A stretch of DNA of 64,000 bases from Hydractinia symbiolongicarpus (lineage: Eukaryota > Cnidaria > Hydrozoa > Anthoathecata > Hydractiniidae): NCBI RefSeq assembly GCF_029227915.1, contig NC_079875.1:16361001-16425000 (forward strand), read 5' to 3'. This document shows, piece after piece, positions 1-12,201 of this stretch (positions are counted from its first letter, which is position 1; each line of letters opens with the position of its first letter). The notes below the pieces were generated by a model. It ran no database searches. It saw nothing but the letters and a program-made list of their open reading frames with translations, and was not told where the DNA came from. Position numbers and translations under genes: made by a program.

Positions 1-1215
1 CAAAATTAACATAGCACAGCGGTTTTAAATTCTACCCCTTCCTATTTATTAAGAAAAAAGTGAATTAGCTACAGAGTTTAATTCAATTTCACTGGGCGAG
101 TTGGCTGTCAAGCTATCAGCAAAATATCTTTAAAAGCACTTAATATTGCACTAACTATAAGGCGGCCGTTAAGACCAATCCATGTATCTGTAAAGAATAT
201 TTTTCCCCGTTATTTATTTACGGATTTAGTGATAAAGCTCAATGCCGTCTACTTGCTTGTGCCATTTTATTGTAAAAATTAACGCATATATAAGCTTTTT
301 ATTATCAGCAAAACATATCTATATCTATGTAACTATTTTTCAAGTTTCCTTTCGATGTGTGGTTATTATGAAAATCAAAGGTAACATGAGCTTTATTTTA
401 AAGATATTTTGATTCCGCAAGTTAAAAACTGATTCATTTCGCCAAAGACAAATCTATCTTTATAAAATACCCTAACCCCTCTCAAGGAAACGTAAAATTG
501 TACTGCTTGTTATATAAAAAGAAACTATCAACAACACAATCAATCTTATGGAAAACTTAAGAAGCATTTAGTTAAAAAACTCATCAAAACATATACTTAC
601 ATAAAAATACCTGTACTCTTTTTTAACTCACTTTTTCTTTTGCTAATTCCATTAGCATAATAACTAAACTTAATGACAATGTTATGTTGTGGCTGCTATG
701 TGAAAACACGTTAATATCATCAAAAGACTTTCCGCCGTTTTTTAAAGTAGAATGTGGTTGGCTTCGGAACAAAAGAAAAACACACAAACTTTTTTTAAAC
801 TTAATTAACCAATAAAATTAACCAATACTGAGTACGTTCTTAGTATGTTTAATTTCTTTAGGCAAAATCTCAGAACAAAAAAAAGTAATAAAAAATAAGC
901 GTATAACCATTATGAGTCGTAGGAATAACACCAAATATACTAAGGATTGGCAGAATCTACCCACCCTCCAGCCGATTGATTCACAATCACTCTTTTTTTA
1001 GTATGAATTTTGGTACCATTCTGCAAAGTGTGGACACGTTAGTTCACCTGGTTTTCCCCTTTTTGGATTTTACGCGAAATTTGGAAAAAAATGAATTCTC
1101 AGGAAATGTTTGGCCCGTTTATGCAAATTTTTTTTAAAACGAAAAAAATGTGTTAATTAACATCTATTTGGCTAACAGTAAAACAGCATGTTAAATTCGT
1201 TCTTGGATAAATGGA
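1..1215. other. AT-rich intergenic, nothing recognised
   Basis: Long A/T runs and stop codons in all frames. No splice-bounded coding segment, RNA gene or repeat boundary could be recognised here. Confidence 0.6.
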
Positions 1216-1219
1216 GAAA

Positions 1220-1510
1220 TTGATGGATGTACATATAGCCTCATAAAAATCGATGGATATACCATGTCTATTATTTACAGGAGGGACCATAGCTTCGATT
1301 TTCTAGAGTATTAAATGCTCATTTTGACCTACACAGATCCACTTAGGGTCCGTGCACTACCAGAAAACTACTTGCATCATCGAACAGCGCAAACAGTGTG
1401 CCACCTTCCAAATTGGCTTGGGTCAACCCAGGGCTTTGTTAACATTCACTCGCCCACATTGGATCGCTGTCAACGGAAATCGAACGCTGGTCACAAACAC
1501 GAAAGTTATA
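1220..1510 (+). repeat. Diverged relative of the 910-bp tandem unit
   Basis: This stretch aligns, with many substitutions and a few indels, to the middle of the units in the array starting at 2659. Shared landmarks in the same order are a GATGGATGTACATATAGCC-like segment, CAGGAGG, TTAGGGT, GTGTGC, AACATTCACTCGCCCA and GGAAATCGAAC. It contains the counterpart of the 36-bp segment missing from two array units, so the long unit is probably the older form. The ATG that opens the ORF of the array units is TTG here, and a 1-nt insertion shifts the frame soon after, so that ORF is not conserved. It may be a lone insertion of the same element or a relic of an older array. Confidence 0.75.
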
Positions 1511-2171
1511 AGCTACGGTGTACATCTCAATTCAATCCATGATTGTTTTGACAGCTAACCAGAACTTTCCTGTTTACATACCCTGCGGTTATACGTCAAA
1601 AACTCCTGCACAGGGTTGAAAAAATATTGGCAAAAATAATTACCAAATAGCATTGAAGGATGTAGATGCGCGATCAAAATAAGAAACATATTTTAAAAGA
1701 GAATAATTTGACGTTAGTGGAACATATAAAATTGTAAATCTTGAGGTTACTTGAGCTTGGTACAAACAAAGTCCCGGAAAGAAATATTGACAGTCTATGC
1801 GGTTCACTTGTTTTCACTTAAACTTCCTTAGTTGAGCATCTCTTGATAATGTAAAAATAATACTCCAATTGGAAACAAACATCTTAAAAATAAATCAATC
1901 AAAGTAGAACACAGACAAAATTGGGCCCTCTGTATATTCAATGAAAGGAAATGTTCTTGCTTTTCTTAGATATATTTTTTTCACCACAGAAAAGTCCGAA
2001 AAAAACCTTCAAACATGCTTAATCGGTCGAAATGGGTAAGAGTGATGCCTTTAACGTTAAGTAGAACGGTCTATGAAATTGTGGCCGCTGACGTTTTGAA
2101 AGTTCAAACGTCTAACAACAAAGCTATTTTTAGTATTATCAACAATAGACAAACTTGTTAGTTTAAACTTG

Positions 2172-2221
2172 AATATAGATAATCACAAGCCGTTTGTGAA
2201 CAGCTTGTGATTATCTATATT
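2172..2221. repeat. Perfect 19-bp inverted repeat, 12-nt loop
   Basis: Left arm 2172-2190 and right arm 2203-2221 are exact reverse complements around a 12-nt spacer. An isolated hairpin of this size could be a tiny palindromic element or a small structured RNA. Nothing else around it decides between these. Confidence 0.8.
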
Positions 2222-2658
2222 TGTTATGTTTTTTAGAGAAAAACCACCAGGTTGTTTCAAAACACTCAGTTTTGACCAAGAATCAAGTGTCAATAAACTT
2301 GTTATCGTGGTTAAGGGTCCTTGTGAACGTCTATTTTGACTATTTCTTTCCTTGTTGTGAGGTCATATAAATTCTCTCATGCTATTTCAGTGCTAAAAAC
2401 AACTCTTGTACAATATCAATTCGAAAAAAAAAAAATATGTATCAAATGTCATGTATTTTGGAGCCCATGAGGCGGAGTAAGAGCTAAGGCTCTTTAAAAT
2501 TTTTGACATAGTCTTTGATCTATATATTTGAGTGCGGAAAGGGGGACGCTTACTCCTGCTTACTCGCTTACAAATCCTCCCCATAAACTCTGATTAATCC
2601 AAAAAAATGTGGTAACATAATGGTCATGCCATCCGTACAACATTTTTTGCAGCTCTCG

Positions 2659-5600
2659 ATAAAACACGGACTTAACTAATCTCAATCTACTAACTTTGAT
2701 TTTTTTTAAAACGTAATTTTGTTTTTCAACCTGGTTTTTGTGTTTTAATAAGGTATTTTTATTGCGTTAAATTTTTAAAACAATTTTAAAAGAATTTAGC
2801 TCCGTATATCAGAGACAGAAAGGGATATAACTTTTTTATTATATCCAGGAGGTGCCAAGGTTTAAATGAGGAGTCCTATCCAATACTAATTTTAAGCTAC
2901 GCAGACCCAATTAGGGTTGGCTCAACTACCTATACAACATCCGACGTTCCACACGGTGTGCGATCTCACCCATTTCCTCAATTTCCCGTAAATGGCTGTG
3001 GTTAACCGGGGGCTATGGCAACATTCACTCGCCCATATTCAATCGTCGCCATGGAAATCGAACTTTGTTTTTAACAATTCGTGTTTAAAATCTTTATCTG
3101 TTATTAAACAAAAGTTAGTTTGTTTCATTTTCAATGTTTTGAAATGTGCTCTCAAATGCCGATGGATTAGCGTTACTATGAAATCTATTGTCGCTCCTGA
3201 AAAAGGACATTGTGGGAGGGTTGATTATACGCAAAGAAATTCCAGATTATGCAGCAACATTTAATTTCATTCATAGCTTCGTGCGTAGGCTTTTATAATG
3301 TTTATGTCAGCGTGAGAAACAGACGCGATATAATTCTATCGCGTCTGAGTTCTTTTTTTATTGTTGTAAATGAAGTAAGGTTACTAAAGCTTCACTTCAA
3401 ATGCCAAATTTAGTCTAAAACACTTTAATAAATTATTCTGATAAATTTCTAATGAAATGTTATGTACTGTTGCGGAAATTGGTAAAATCCCCAACGTTAA
3501 AACAAATGCTTTGTGTACATTCCCTGTCTGGAATAAAACACGGACTTAACTAATCTCAATCTACTAACTTTGATTTTTTTTAAAACGTAATTTTGTTTTT
3601 CAACCTGGTTTTTGTGTTTTAATAAGGTATTTTTATTGCGTTAAATTTTTAAAACAATTTTAAAAGAATTTAGCTCCGTATATCAGAGACAGATGATGCA
3701 TATTTTATATAGCTAGCCACACAAATGTCGAGGGATATAACTTTTTTATTATATCCAGGAGGTGCCAAGGTTTAAATGAGGAGTCCTATCCAATACTAAT
3801 TTTAAGCTACGCAGACCCAATTAGGGTTGGCTCAACTACCTATACAACATCCGACGTTCCACACGGTGTGCGATCTCACCCATTTCCTCAATTTCCCGTA
3901 AATGGCTGTGGTTAACCGGGGGCTATGGCAACATTCACTCGCCCATATTCAATCGTCGCCATGGAAATCGAACTTTGTTTTTAACAATTCGTGTTTAAAA
4001 TCTTTATCTGTTATTAAACAAAAGTTAGTTTGTTTCATTTTCAATGTTTTGAAATGTGCTCTCAAATGCCGATGGATTAGCGTTACTATGAAATCTATTG
4101 TCGCTCCTGAAAAAGGACATTGTGGGAGGGTTGATTATACGCAAAGAAATTCCAGATTATGCAGCAACATTTAATTTCATTCATAGCTTCGTGCGTAGGC
4201 TTTTATAATGTTTATGTCAGCGTGAGAAACAGACGCGATATAATTCTATCGCGTCTGAGTTCTTTTTTTATTGTTGTAAATGAAGTAAGGTTACTAAAGC
4301 TTCACTTCAAATGCCAAATTTAGTCTAAAACACTTTAATAAATTATTCTGATAAATTTCTAATGAAATGTTATGTACTGTTGCGGAAATTGGTAAAATCC
4401 CCAACGTTAAAACAAATGCTTTGTGTACATTCCCTGTCTGGAATAAAACACGGACTTAACTAATCTCAATCTACTAACTTTGATTTTTTTTAAAACGTAA
4501 TTTTGTTTTTCAACCTGGTTTTTGTGTTTTAATAAGGTATTTTTATTGCGTTAAATTTTTAAAACAATTTTAAAAGAATTTAGCTCCGTATATCAGAGAC
4601 AGATGATGCATATTTTATATAGCTAGCCACACAAATGTCGAGGGATATAACTTTTTTATTATATCCAGGAGGTGCCAAGGTTTAAATGAGGAGTCCTATC
4701 CAATACTAATTTTAAGCTACGCAGACCCAATTAGGGTTGGCTCAACTACCTATACAACATCCGACGTTCCACACAGTGTGCGATCTCACCCATTTCCTCA
4801 ATTTCCCGTAAATGACTGTGGTTAACCGGGGGCTATGGCAACATTCACTCGCCCATATTCAATCGTCGCCATGGAAATCGAACTTTGTTTTTAACAATTC
4901 GTGTTTAAAATCTTTATCTGTTATTAAACAAAAGTTAGTTTGTTTCATTTTCAATGTTTTGAAATGTGCTCTCAAATGCCGATGGATTAGCGTTACTATG
5001 AAATCTATTGTCGCTCCTGAAAAAGGACATTGTGGGAGGGTTGATTATACGCAAAGAAATTCCAGATTATGCAGCAACACTTAATTTCATTCATAGCTTC
5101 GTGCGTAGGCTTTTATAATGTTTATGTCAGCGTGAGAAACAGACGCGATATAATTCTATCGCGTCTGAGTTCTTTTTTCATTGTTGTAAATGAAGTAAGG
5201 TTACTAAAGCTTCACTTCAAATGCCAAATTTAGTCTAAAACACTTTAATAAATTATTCTGATAAATTTCTAATGAAATGTTATGTACTGTTGCGGAAATT
5301 GGTAAAATCCCCAACGTTAAAACAAATGCTTTGTGTACATTCCCTGTCTGGAATAAAACACGGACTTAACTAATCTCAATCTACTAACTTTGATTTTTTT
5401 TAAAACGTAATTTTGTTTTTCAACCTGGTTTTTGTGTTTTAATAAGGTATTTTTATTGCGTTAAATTTTTAAAACAATTTTAAAAGAATTTAGCTCCGTA
5501 TATCAGAGACAGAAAGGGATATAACTTTTTTATTATATCCAGGAGGTGCCAAGGTTTAAATGAGGAGTCCTATCCAATACTAATTTTAAGCTACGCAGAC

Positions 5601-8600
5601 CCAATTAGGGTTGGCTCAACTACCTATACAACATCCGACGTTCCACACGGTGTGCGATCTCACCCATTTCCTCAATTTCCCGTAAATGGCTGTGGTTAAC
5701 CGGGGGCTATGGCAACATTCACTCGCCCATATTCAATCGTCGCCATGGAAATCGAACTTTGTTTTTAACAATTCGTGTTTAAAATCTTTATCTGTTATTA
5801 AACAAAAGTTAGTTTGTTTCATTTTCAATGTTTTGAAATGTGCTCTCAAATGCCGATGGATTAGCGTTACTATGAAATCTATTGTCGCTCCTGAAAAAGG
5901 ACATTGTGGGAGGGTTGATTATACGCAAAGAAATTCCAGATTATGCAGCAACATTTAATTTCATTCATAGCTTCGTGCGTAGGCTTTTATAATGTTTATG
6001 TCAGCGTGAGAAACAGACGCGATATAATTCTATCGCGTCTGAGTTCTTTTTTTATTGTTGTAAATGAAGTAAGGTTACTAAAGCTTCACTTCAAATGCCA
6101 AATTTAGTCTAAAACACTTTAATAAATTATTCTGATAAATTTCTAATGAAATGTTATGTACTGTTGCGGAAATTGGTAAAATCCCCAACGTTAAAACAAA
6201 TGCTTTGTGTACATTCCCTGTCTGGAATAAAACACGGACTTAACTAATCTCAATCTACTAACTTTGATTTTTTTTAAAACGTAATTTTGTTTTTCAACCT
6301 GGTTTTTGTGTTTTAATAAGGTATTTTTATTGCGTTAAATTTTTAAAACAATTTTAAAAGAATTTAGCTCCGTATATCAGAGACAGATGATGCATATTTT
6401 ATATAGCTAGCCACACAAATGTCGAGGGATATAACTTTTTTATTATATCCAGGAGGTGCCAAGGTTTAAATGAGGAGTCCTATCCAATACTAATTTTAAG
6501 CTACGCAGACCCAATTAGGGTTGGCTCAACTACCTATACAACATCCGACGTTCCACACAGTGTGCGATCTCACCCATTTCCTCAATTTCCCGTAAATGAC
6601 TGTGGTTAACCGGGGGCTATGGCAACATTCACTCGCCCATATTCAATCGTCGCCATGGAAATCGAACTTTGTTTTTAAAAATTCGTGTTTAAAATCTTTA
6701 TCTGTTATTAAACAAAAGTTAGTTTGTTTCATTTTCAATGTTTTGAAATGTGCTCTCAAATGCCGATGGATTAGCGTTACTATGAAATCTATTGTCGCTC
6801 CTGAAAAAGGACATTGTGGGAGGGTTGATTATACGCAAAGAAATTCCAGATTATGCAGCAACACTTAATTTCATTCATAGCTTCGTGCGTAGGCTTTTAT
6901 AATGTTTATGTCAGCGTGAGAAACAGACGCGATATAATTCTATCGCGTCTGAGTTCTTTTTTCATTGTTGTAAATGAAGTAAGGTTACTAAAGCTTCACT
7001 TCAAATGCCAAATTTAGTCTAAAACACTTTAATAAATTATTCTGATAAATTTCTAATGAAATGTTATGTACTGTTGCGGAAATTGGTAAAATCCCCAACG
7101 TTAAAACAAATGCTTTGTGTACATTCCCTGTCTGGAATAAAACACGGACTTAACTAATCTCAATCTACTAACTTTGATTTTTTTTAAAACGTAATTTTGT
7201 TTTTCAACCTGGTTTTTGTGTTTTAATAAGGTATTTTTATTGCGTTAAATTTTTAAAACAATTTTAAAAGAATTTAGCTCCGTATATCAGAGACAGATGA
7301 TGCATATTTTATATAGCTAGCCACACAAATGTCGAGGGATATAACTTTTTTATTATATCCAGGAGGTGCCAAGGTTTAAATGAGGAGTCCTATCCAATAC
7401 TAATTTTAAGCTACGCAGACCCAATTAGGGTTGGCTCAACTACCTATACAACATCCGACGTTCCACACAGTGTGCGATCTCACCCATTTCCTCAATTTCC
7501 CGTAAATGACTGTGGTTAACCGGGGGCTATGGCAACATTCACTCCCCCATATTCAATCGTCGCCATGGAAATCGAACTTTGTTTTTAACAATTCGTGTTT
7601 AAAATCTTTATCTGTTATTAAACAAAAGTTAGTTTGTTTCATTTTCAATGTTTTGAAATGTGCTCTCAAATGCCGATGGATTAGCGTTACTATGAAATCT
7701 ATTGTCGCTCCTGAAAAAGGACATTGTGGGAGGGTTGATTATACGCAAAGAAATTCCAGATTATGCAGCAACATTTAATTTCATTCATAGCTTCGTGCGT
7801 AGGCTTTTATAATGTTTATGTCAGCGTGAGAAACAGACGCGATATAATTCTATCGCGTCTGAGTTCTTTTTTTATCGTTGTAAATGAAGTAAGGTTACTA
7901 AAGCTTCACTTCAAATGCCAAATTTAGTCTAAAACACTTTAATAAATTATTCTGATAAATTTCTAATGAAATGTTATGTACTGTTGCGGAAATTGGTAAA
8001 ATCCCCAACGTTAAAACAAATGCTTTGTGTACATTCCCTGTCTGGAATAAAACACGGACTTAACTAATCTCAATCTATTAACTTTGATTTTTTTTAAAAC
8101 GTAATTTTGTTTTTCATCCTGGTTTTTGTGTTTTAATAAGGTATTTTTATTGCGTTAAATTTTTAAAACAATTTCAAAAGAATTTAGCTCCGTATATCAG
8201 AGACAGATGATGCATATTTTATATAGCTAGCCACACAAATGTCGAGGGATATAACTTTTTTATTATATCCAGGAGGTGCCAAGGTTTAAATGAGGAGTCC
8301 TATCCAATACTAATTTTAAGCTACGCAGACCCAATTAGGGTTGGCTCAACTACCTATACAACATCCGACGTTCCACACAGTGTGCGATCTCACCCATTTC
8401 CTCAATTTCCCGTAAATGGCTGTGGTTAACCGGGGGCTATGGCAACATTCACTCGCCCATATTCAATCGTCGCCATGGAAATCGAACTTTGTTTTTAACA
8501 ATTCGTGTTTAAAATCTTTATCTGTTATTAAACAAAAGTTAGTTTGTTTCATTTTCAATGTTTTGAAATGTGCTCTCAAATGCCGATGGATTAGCGTTAC

Positions 8601-8956
8601 TATGAAATCTATTGTCGCTCCTGAAAAAGGACATTGTGGGAGGGTTGATTATACGCAAAGAAATTCCAGATTATGCAGCAACATTTAATTTCATTCATAG
8701 CTTCGTGCGTAGGCTTTTATAATGTTTATGTCAGCGTGAGGAACAGACGCGATATAATTCTATCGCGTCTGAGTTCTTTTTTTATCGTTGTAAATGAAGT
8801 AAGGTTACTAAAGCTTCACTTCAAATGCCAAATTTAGTCTAAAACACTTTAATAAATTATTCTGATAAATTTCTAATGAAATGTTATGTACTGTTGCGGA
8901 AATTGGTAAAATCCCCAACGTTAAAACAAATGCTTTGTGTACATTCCCTGTCTGGA
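2659..8956 (+). repeat. Seven-unit tandem array, 910-bp period
   Basis: Units begin at 2659, 3533, 4443, 5353, 6227, 7137 and 8047; the last ends at 8956. Units 2, 3, 5, 6 and 7 are 910 bp; units 1 and 4 are 874 bp because both lack the same 36 bp after AGAGACAGA. Units differ by only a few substitutions, so the array is young or homogenised. Marker variants (GGTGTG/AGTGTG, ACATTTAA/ACACTTAA, T-run spelling) put units 3 and 5 together and 1, 2 and 4 together, a sign of unequal exchange. Each unit has a 90-codon ORF starting ATGGCTGTGG or ATGACTGTGG (2992, 3902, 4812, 5686, 6596, 7506, 8416). I do not call it coding: no domain, no signal peptide, and its start and frame are not kept in the relative at 1220-1510. 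Function unknown. Confidence 0.97.
3320..3347. repeat. 11-bp hairpin plus T-run, present in every array unit
   Basis: CAGACGCGATA and TATCGCGTCTG pair perfectly around the 6-nt loop TAATTC, followed within a few bases by a run of T. The same structure recurs once per unit, about 60 nt after the end of the 90-codon ORF. A GC-containing hairpin followed by T resembles a transcript 3' end or Pol III stop, but no matching RNA gene was recognised. Confidence 0.7.
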
Positions 8957-10041
8957 ACTTATTTTTTGTCGTATTTTCATCTTTGCTAAAACATAAAAAT
9001 TGGTTCTAATTTTGTAATGGTAAACTGATTTCAAAAACTTAATGCGAAAATATTGAACTGTAAATTTCGTATTTGCCTTTACTGGGTCCGTGCAAGTAAA
9101 ATTTCAACTAAGTCCGTTCGTCCGTCCGTCCGTACAATTAATATAGCCTTTTTACGTCTTTGTTGTGACTATGACATTCTGATGATTTCAAATTTAACCA
9201 TAAGGGTATCTAATACTTAATACAGTTTTTGCTTACAGGCAACAATGGTACATCTTGAATTGTGTTGGGATTTTGATTAACAATGGAAGGATACACGCAC
9301 ATCAAACTTTACGAAGACTCGTATCTTTAAATGACAAAAGCATATACTACGAAGAAAACTCTTATTTTCCATTTTGTATAATGGTCATCAAGATGTTTTA
9401 AAAGTTCTAATTAATCATGACACACAAATATTAACAAGATAAACAATAACAAACAACGCCATTACATTTAGCATATCTGATAATGGTCAGGTCTAAAGTT
9501 GTTGTTGTCGCTATCACATATTGGTTTGAATATGCGAAACAAGCAAAATGAAACAGCGTACGATCTTGCTTGTTGTGTGTATTATATTAAACAATTATTT
9601 TAGATTCGTTTATATAAAATTAAAATGGATCAGTACTGAAAAAATAGATCAGTCCTAATCGCTAATTAAATACCTGCAAAAAATATCCAAATTTTAAAAA
9701 CAACTCATAAAAATGGATGGATCCATGCTAGCATCAGCCATCTCCGCGAAATTTAGAAACCAGGGAGGTTATTAATCGAAGAGCGCATATATTCATAGTA
9801 ATAACCCTGAATTCGTAAATTCTATTAGTTTAGGCGGGAAAAAAGCACCAAAAAAATGCAGGAAAAATATGTGACAGCCAAATTTATCACGGGCTTACGT
9901 TTTATTAAATTTCTGAAAAAAATCTTTTTTGTTTTTTATTTTGGTTTGTATTGGCCTTATTAACACTTATTCTTATAAATGTTTTAGATTGGATCTAAAG
10001 CCAATTTTAATATTCACGAATGCACAATTCTCCCAGAGTTA
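8957..10041. other. Intergenic, short CCGT microsatellite only
   Basis: Directly after the last array unit the sequence becomes unique and AT-rich. A short TCCG/CCGT repeat lies near 9116-9136. No gene was recognised. Confidence 0.55.
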
Positions 10042-10191
10042 TCTATATTATAATACCCGTATACGTCTGTCCACCCGTCCGTCTGTCTGTCACGCAAAAT
10101 GGTAGCTTAGCTGCGCAGGTAGCGAGACGCACGCAATGCGGTATAAAAAGGACGGGCGAACCCGTGGATTTTTCCACGGGCTAACGACTAG
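10042..10191 (+). mobile_element. Non-autonomous Helitron-like element, intact ends
   Basis: 150 bp. It begins TCTATATTATAATACCCG, has a GTCTGTCTGTC-type region, and ends with the hairpin CCCGTGGA-TTTT-TCCACGGG followed by CTAACGACTAG. The base before it is A (10041) and the base after it is T (10192). A 5' TC, a subterminal 3' hairpin, a 3' CTRR end (here CTAG) and insertion between A and T are the known hallmarks of Helitrons. It has no coding capacity, so it must be mobilised in trans. Other copies in the window share both ends. Confidence 0.8.
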
Positions 10192-11817
10192 TAAACATAC
10201 AATATAATAACATGCAATACACAGCAAACATAATATACCATCATTTTCGTAAAACCCACTTTTTGTGTTTAAGTATATATACACAGTGAAAAATTAGTAA
10301 TAAAAGAAAACATTGAAAATAAATATCGTTAACAAATTCGTCTAATAATATAATTAGAGTAAATTACATAATACTCGTATTACAAAGTTGTATGATTAAT
10401 AACAGTAAACATTCAAAAATCCTTAAACTTAAAAAGTTTTTATTTGATTGCCAAGGCCTAATTTTTCTCGGTAAGTTGTTAATTTCTTCAAAAAAAGATA
10501 AAATTATGTAAGAAAACCATTTTTAAAATAAATTTTGTCCAAAAAGGTCTGTCCAGATGAGCTGTGTTAAAAATTTTACGTACTTTATATCCACATCTTA
10601 TTTCTACATATCAGGTCAATTTACCTTATCTGCAAGATGGTTTTTATTCTTATATTTTTATAAAGCATTTTAATACTTACATTATACGTTAAAATTTACA
10701 TCTTCTTTAGTTATGATACACTTTCAAATATTGATGTTTTTACCCTTCCCGCTTGCTTGTTTTGTTTTTTCAATTAAATGTTAAATTTATTAAACTCCAA
10801 AACACCACGTTTCATAAATATTGAGAGAAAATGACTTTTTTCCACTTTTTTCTTAATACACTTTTTTTTCTTACCAAGAAACCACTTTGCAAGAAACTAA
10901 CTAGTCGCGTGCCAAAAAATAAGAACAAGACTTCTTTTACGCATGGCTCCCATCAATTAACAATTTTAACCGAACGGACATCATTTTGGAATAAAAGCGA
11001 GAAAGGCCATGTCTTTGATGAAGTTCTCCTTGTTGTGTTAAAATAAAGCTTTAGATTGAATTTCCCTCTTATTAATCCCTGTGACAATTAAGAAACTTGT
11101 TAAGAAACGTTTCCTGGTAAAAGTTGCTTAAAATTTAAGAAACTTTTAATCGTTGGTTTCTTTTTTAAATAGCGTGTAACAAAGTGCAGTGAAATTAGAC
11201 ACAGTAAAACAAAACACTAGTGACGCAAATTTAACCTTAAATTGATGTGAAACACACAGAACAATTTATAAATCTCCAAAATCAATAATCATATAAATAA
11301 AAGCTTTTACTTTCTTCTTCTACTTTCTTTGCAACTGACTTTCCGCGTTATCATTTCAGCCGTGTCTATCATTTGATTTTCATAGAAATTGATCCACGTG
11401 CATTGTCTAGCAAAGAACTTCGTGACATTCCCCGGTAAAGACAACTGGGCATTTTTTGCCTAGTCCTTATAGAAAAACATGTTTAATGAAATTTATCTAA
11501 ATTGGTTATTTAGTCATTGAATAATATAAATATTATCATGTCATGAACAAGCGAGTTTATTCTAGGCTACGTTTCGACAGCTACAGCTGTCATCGACGGG
11601 CAATGATCGTAATCATCTTTGTTATTTAGTAACAGGTGTAAGAAGGTCAGTCGCAGAGATATCAGCTACCTTAGTAAAAGACCAATCAGAACCAATGGCT
11701 ATTCAGTAATATACTGTTTCACTTTCACATCACAAATAATAAAAAAAAAATGCTTAAAATGTCTGTAAGAAAAAATGTGCTAACTTTCTTGGTTAGAAAT
11801 AAATACAGCACGCCATA
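10192..11817. other. Intergenic AT-rich, nothing recognised
   Basis: No coding exon, RNA gene or clear repeat was identified. A 71-codon ORF at 10831-11046 is Phe/Lys-rich and is probably chance in AT-rich DNA. Confidence 0.5.
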
Positions 11818-12039
11818 TAAGTCGATTACGATAACGGTCTATTTCACATTTCGCATTGTTTAACAATCCAAATAACGGAAATATCATGCACAAAATTTCT
11901 GATTCTACTTTAACCACGTTCATATCGTTCATATCGAACGTGGTTAAAGTAGAATCAGTAATTTTGTGCACGATATTTCCGTTATTTGGATTGTTAAACA
12001 ATGCGAAATGTGAAATAGACCGTTATCGTAATCGACTTA
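11818..12039. mobile_element. Near-perfect palindrome, 104-bp arms (MITE-like)
   Basis: Arm 11818-11921 is the reverse complement of 11936-12039 with only two mismatches; the spacer is 14 nt. The termini are TAAGTCGATTACG and CGTAATCGACTTA, so a TA or TAA target duplication is possible. No transposase is encoded. A transcript crossing it would fold into a long hairpin and could feed small-RNA pathways; that consequence is inference. It abuts the 3' end of gene E, and a possible last stop codon of that gene (12037-12039) lies on its edge. Confidence 0.9.
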
Positions 12040-12201
12040 ACACCACACATTTAATATCCCCATACAAATGCTTTCTTGAGGACACCATTTACCATAAGGT
12101 GAACTCCATGTGACGAAACTATAAAATAAAAAATGGATAGCAATGAAATATTGACAAAGCTTAGCATCATTATATTTGAAACACAATGTTTGAAAAACTA
12201 C

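Noticed and set aside
2992-8688. Seven copies of a 90-codon ORF as a tandem gene family
   Set aside because: The start codon and frame are not kept in the diverged relative at 1220-1510, there is no domain or signal, and the copies are identical because the whole 910-bp unit is identical.
2659-8956. 5S rRNA, U snRNA or spliced-leader tandem repeat
   Set aside because: None of the conserved 5S or U-snRNA motifs I could look for is present, and no spliced-leader donor plus Sm-site arrangement was recognised. A novel Pol III or SL gene cannot be excluded without RNA data.
2659-8956. CRISPR-like array
   Set aside because: Repeats are 910 bp and directly adjacent without variable spacers, in a eukaryotic genome.
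11780-12113. Similar ORFs on both strands as a pair of genes
   Set aside because: Both come from the arms of the palindrome at 11818-12039.
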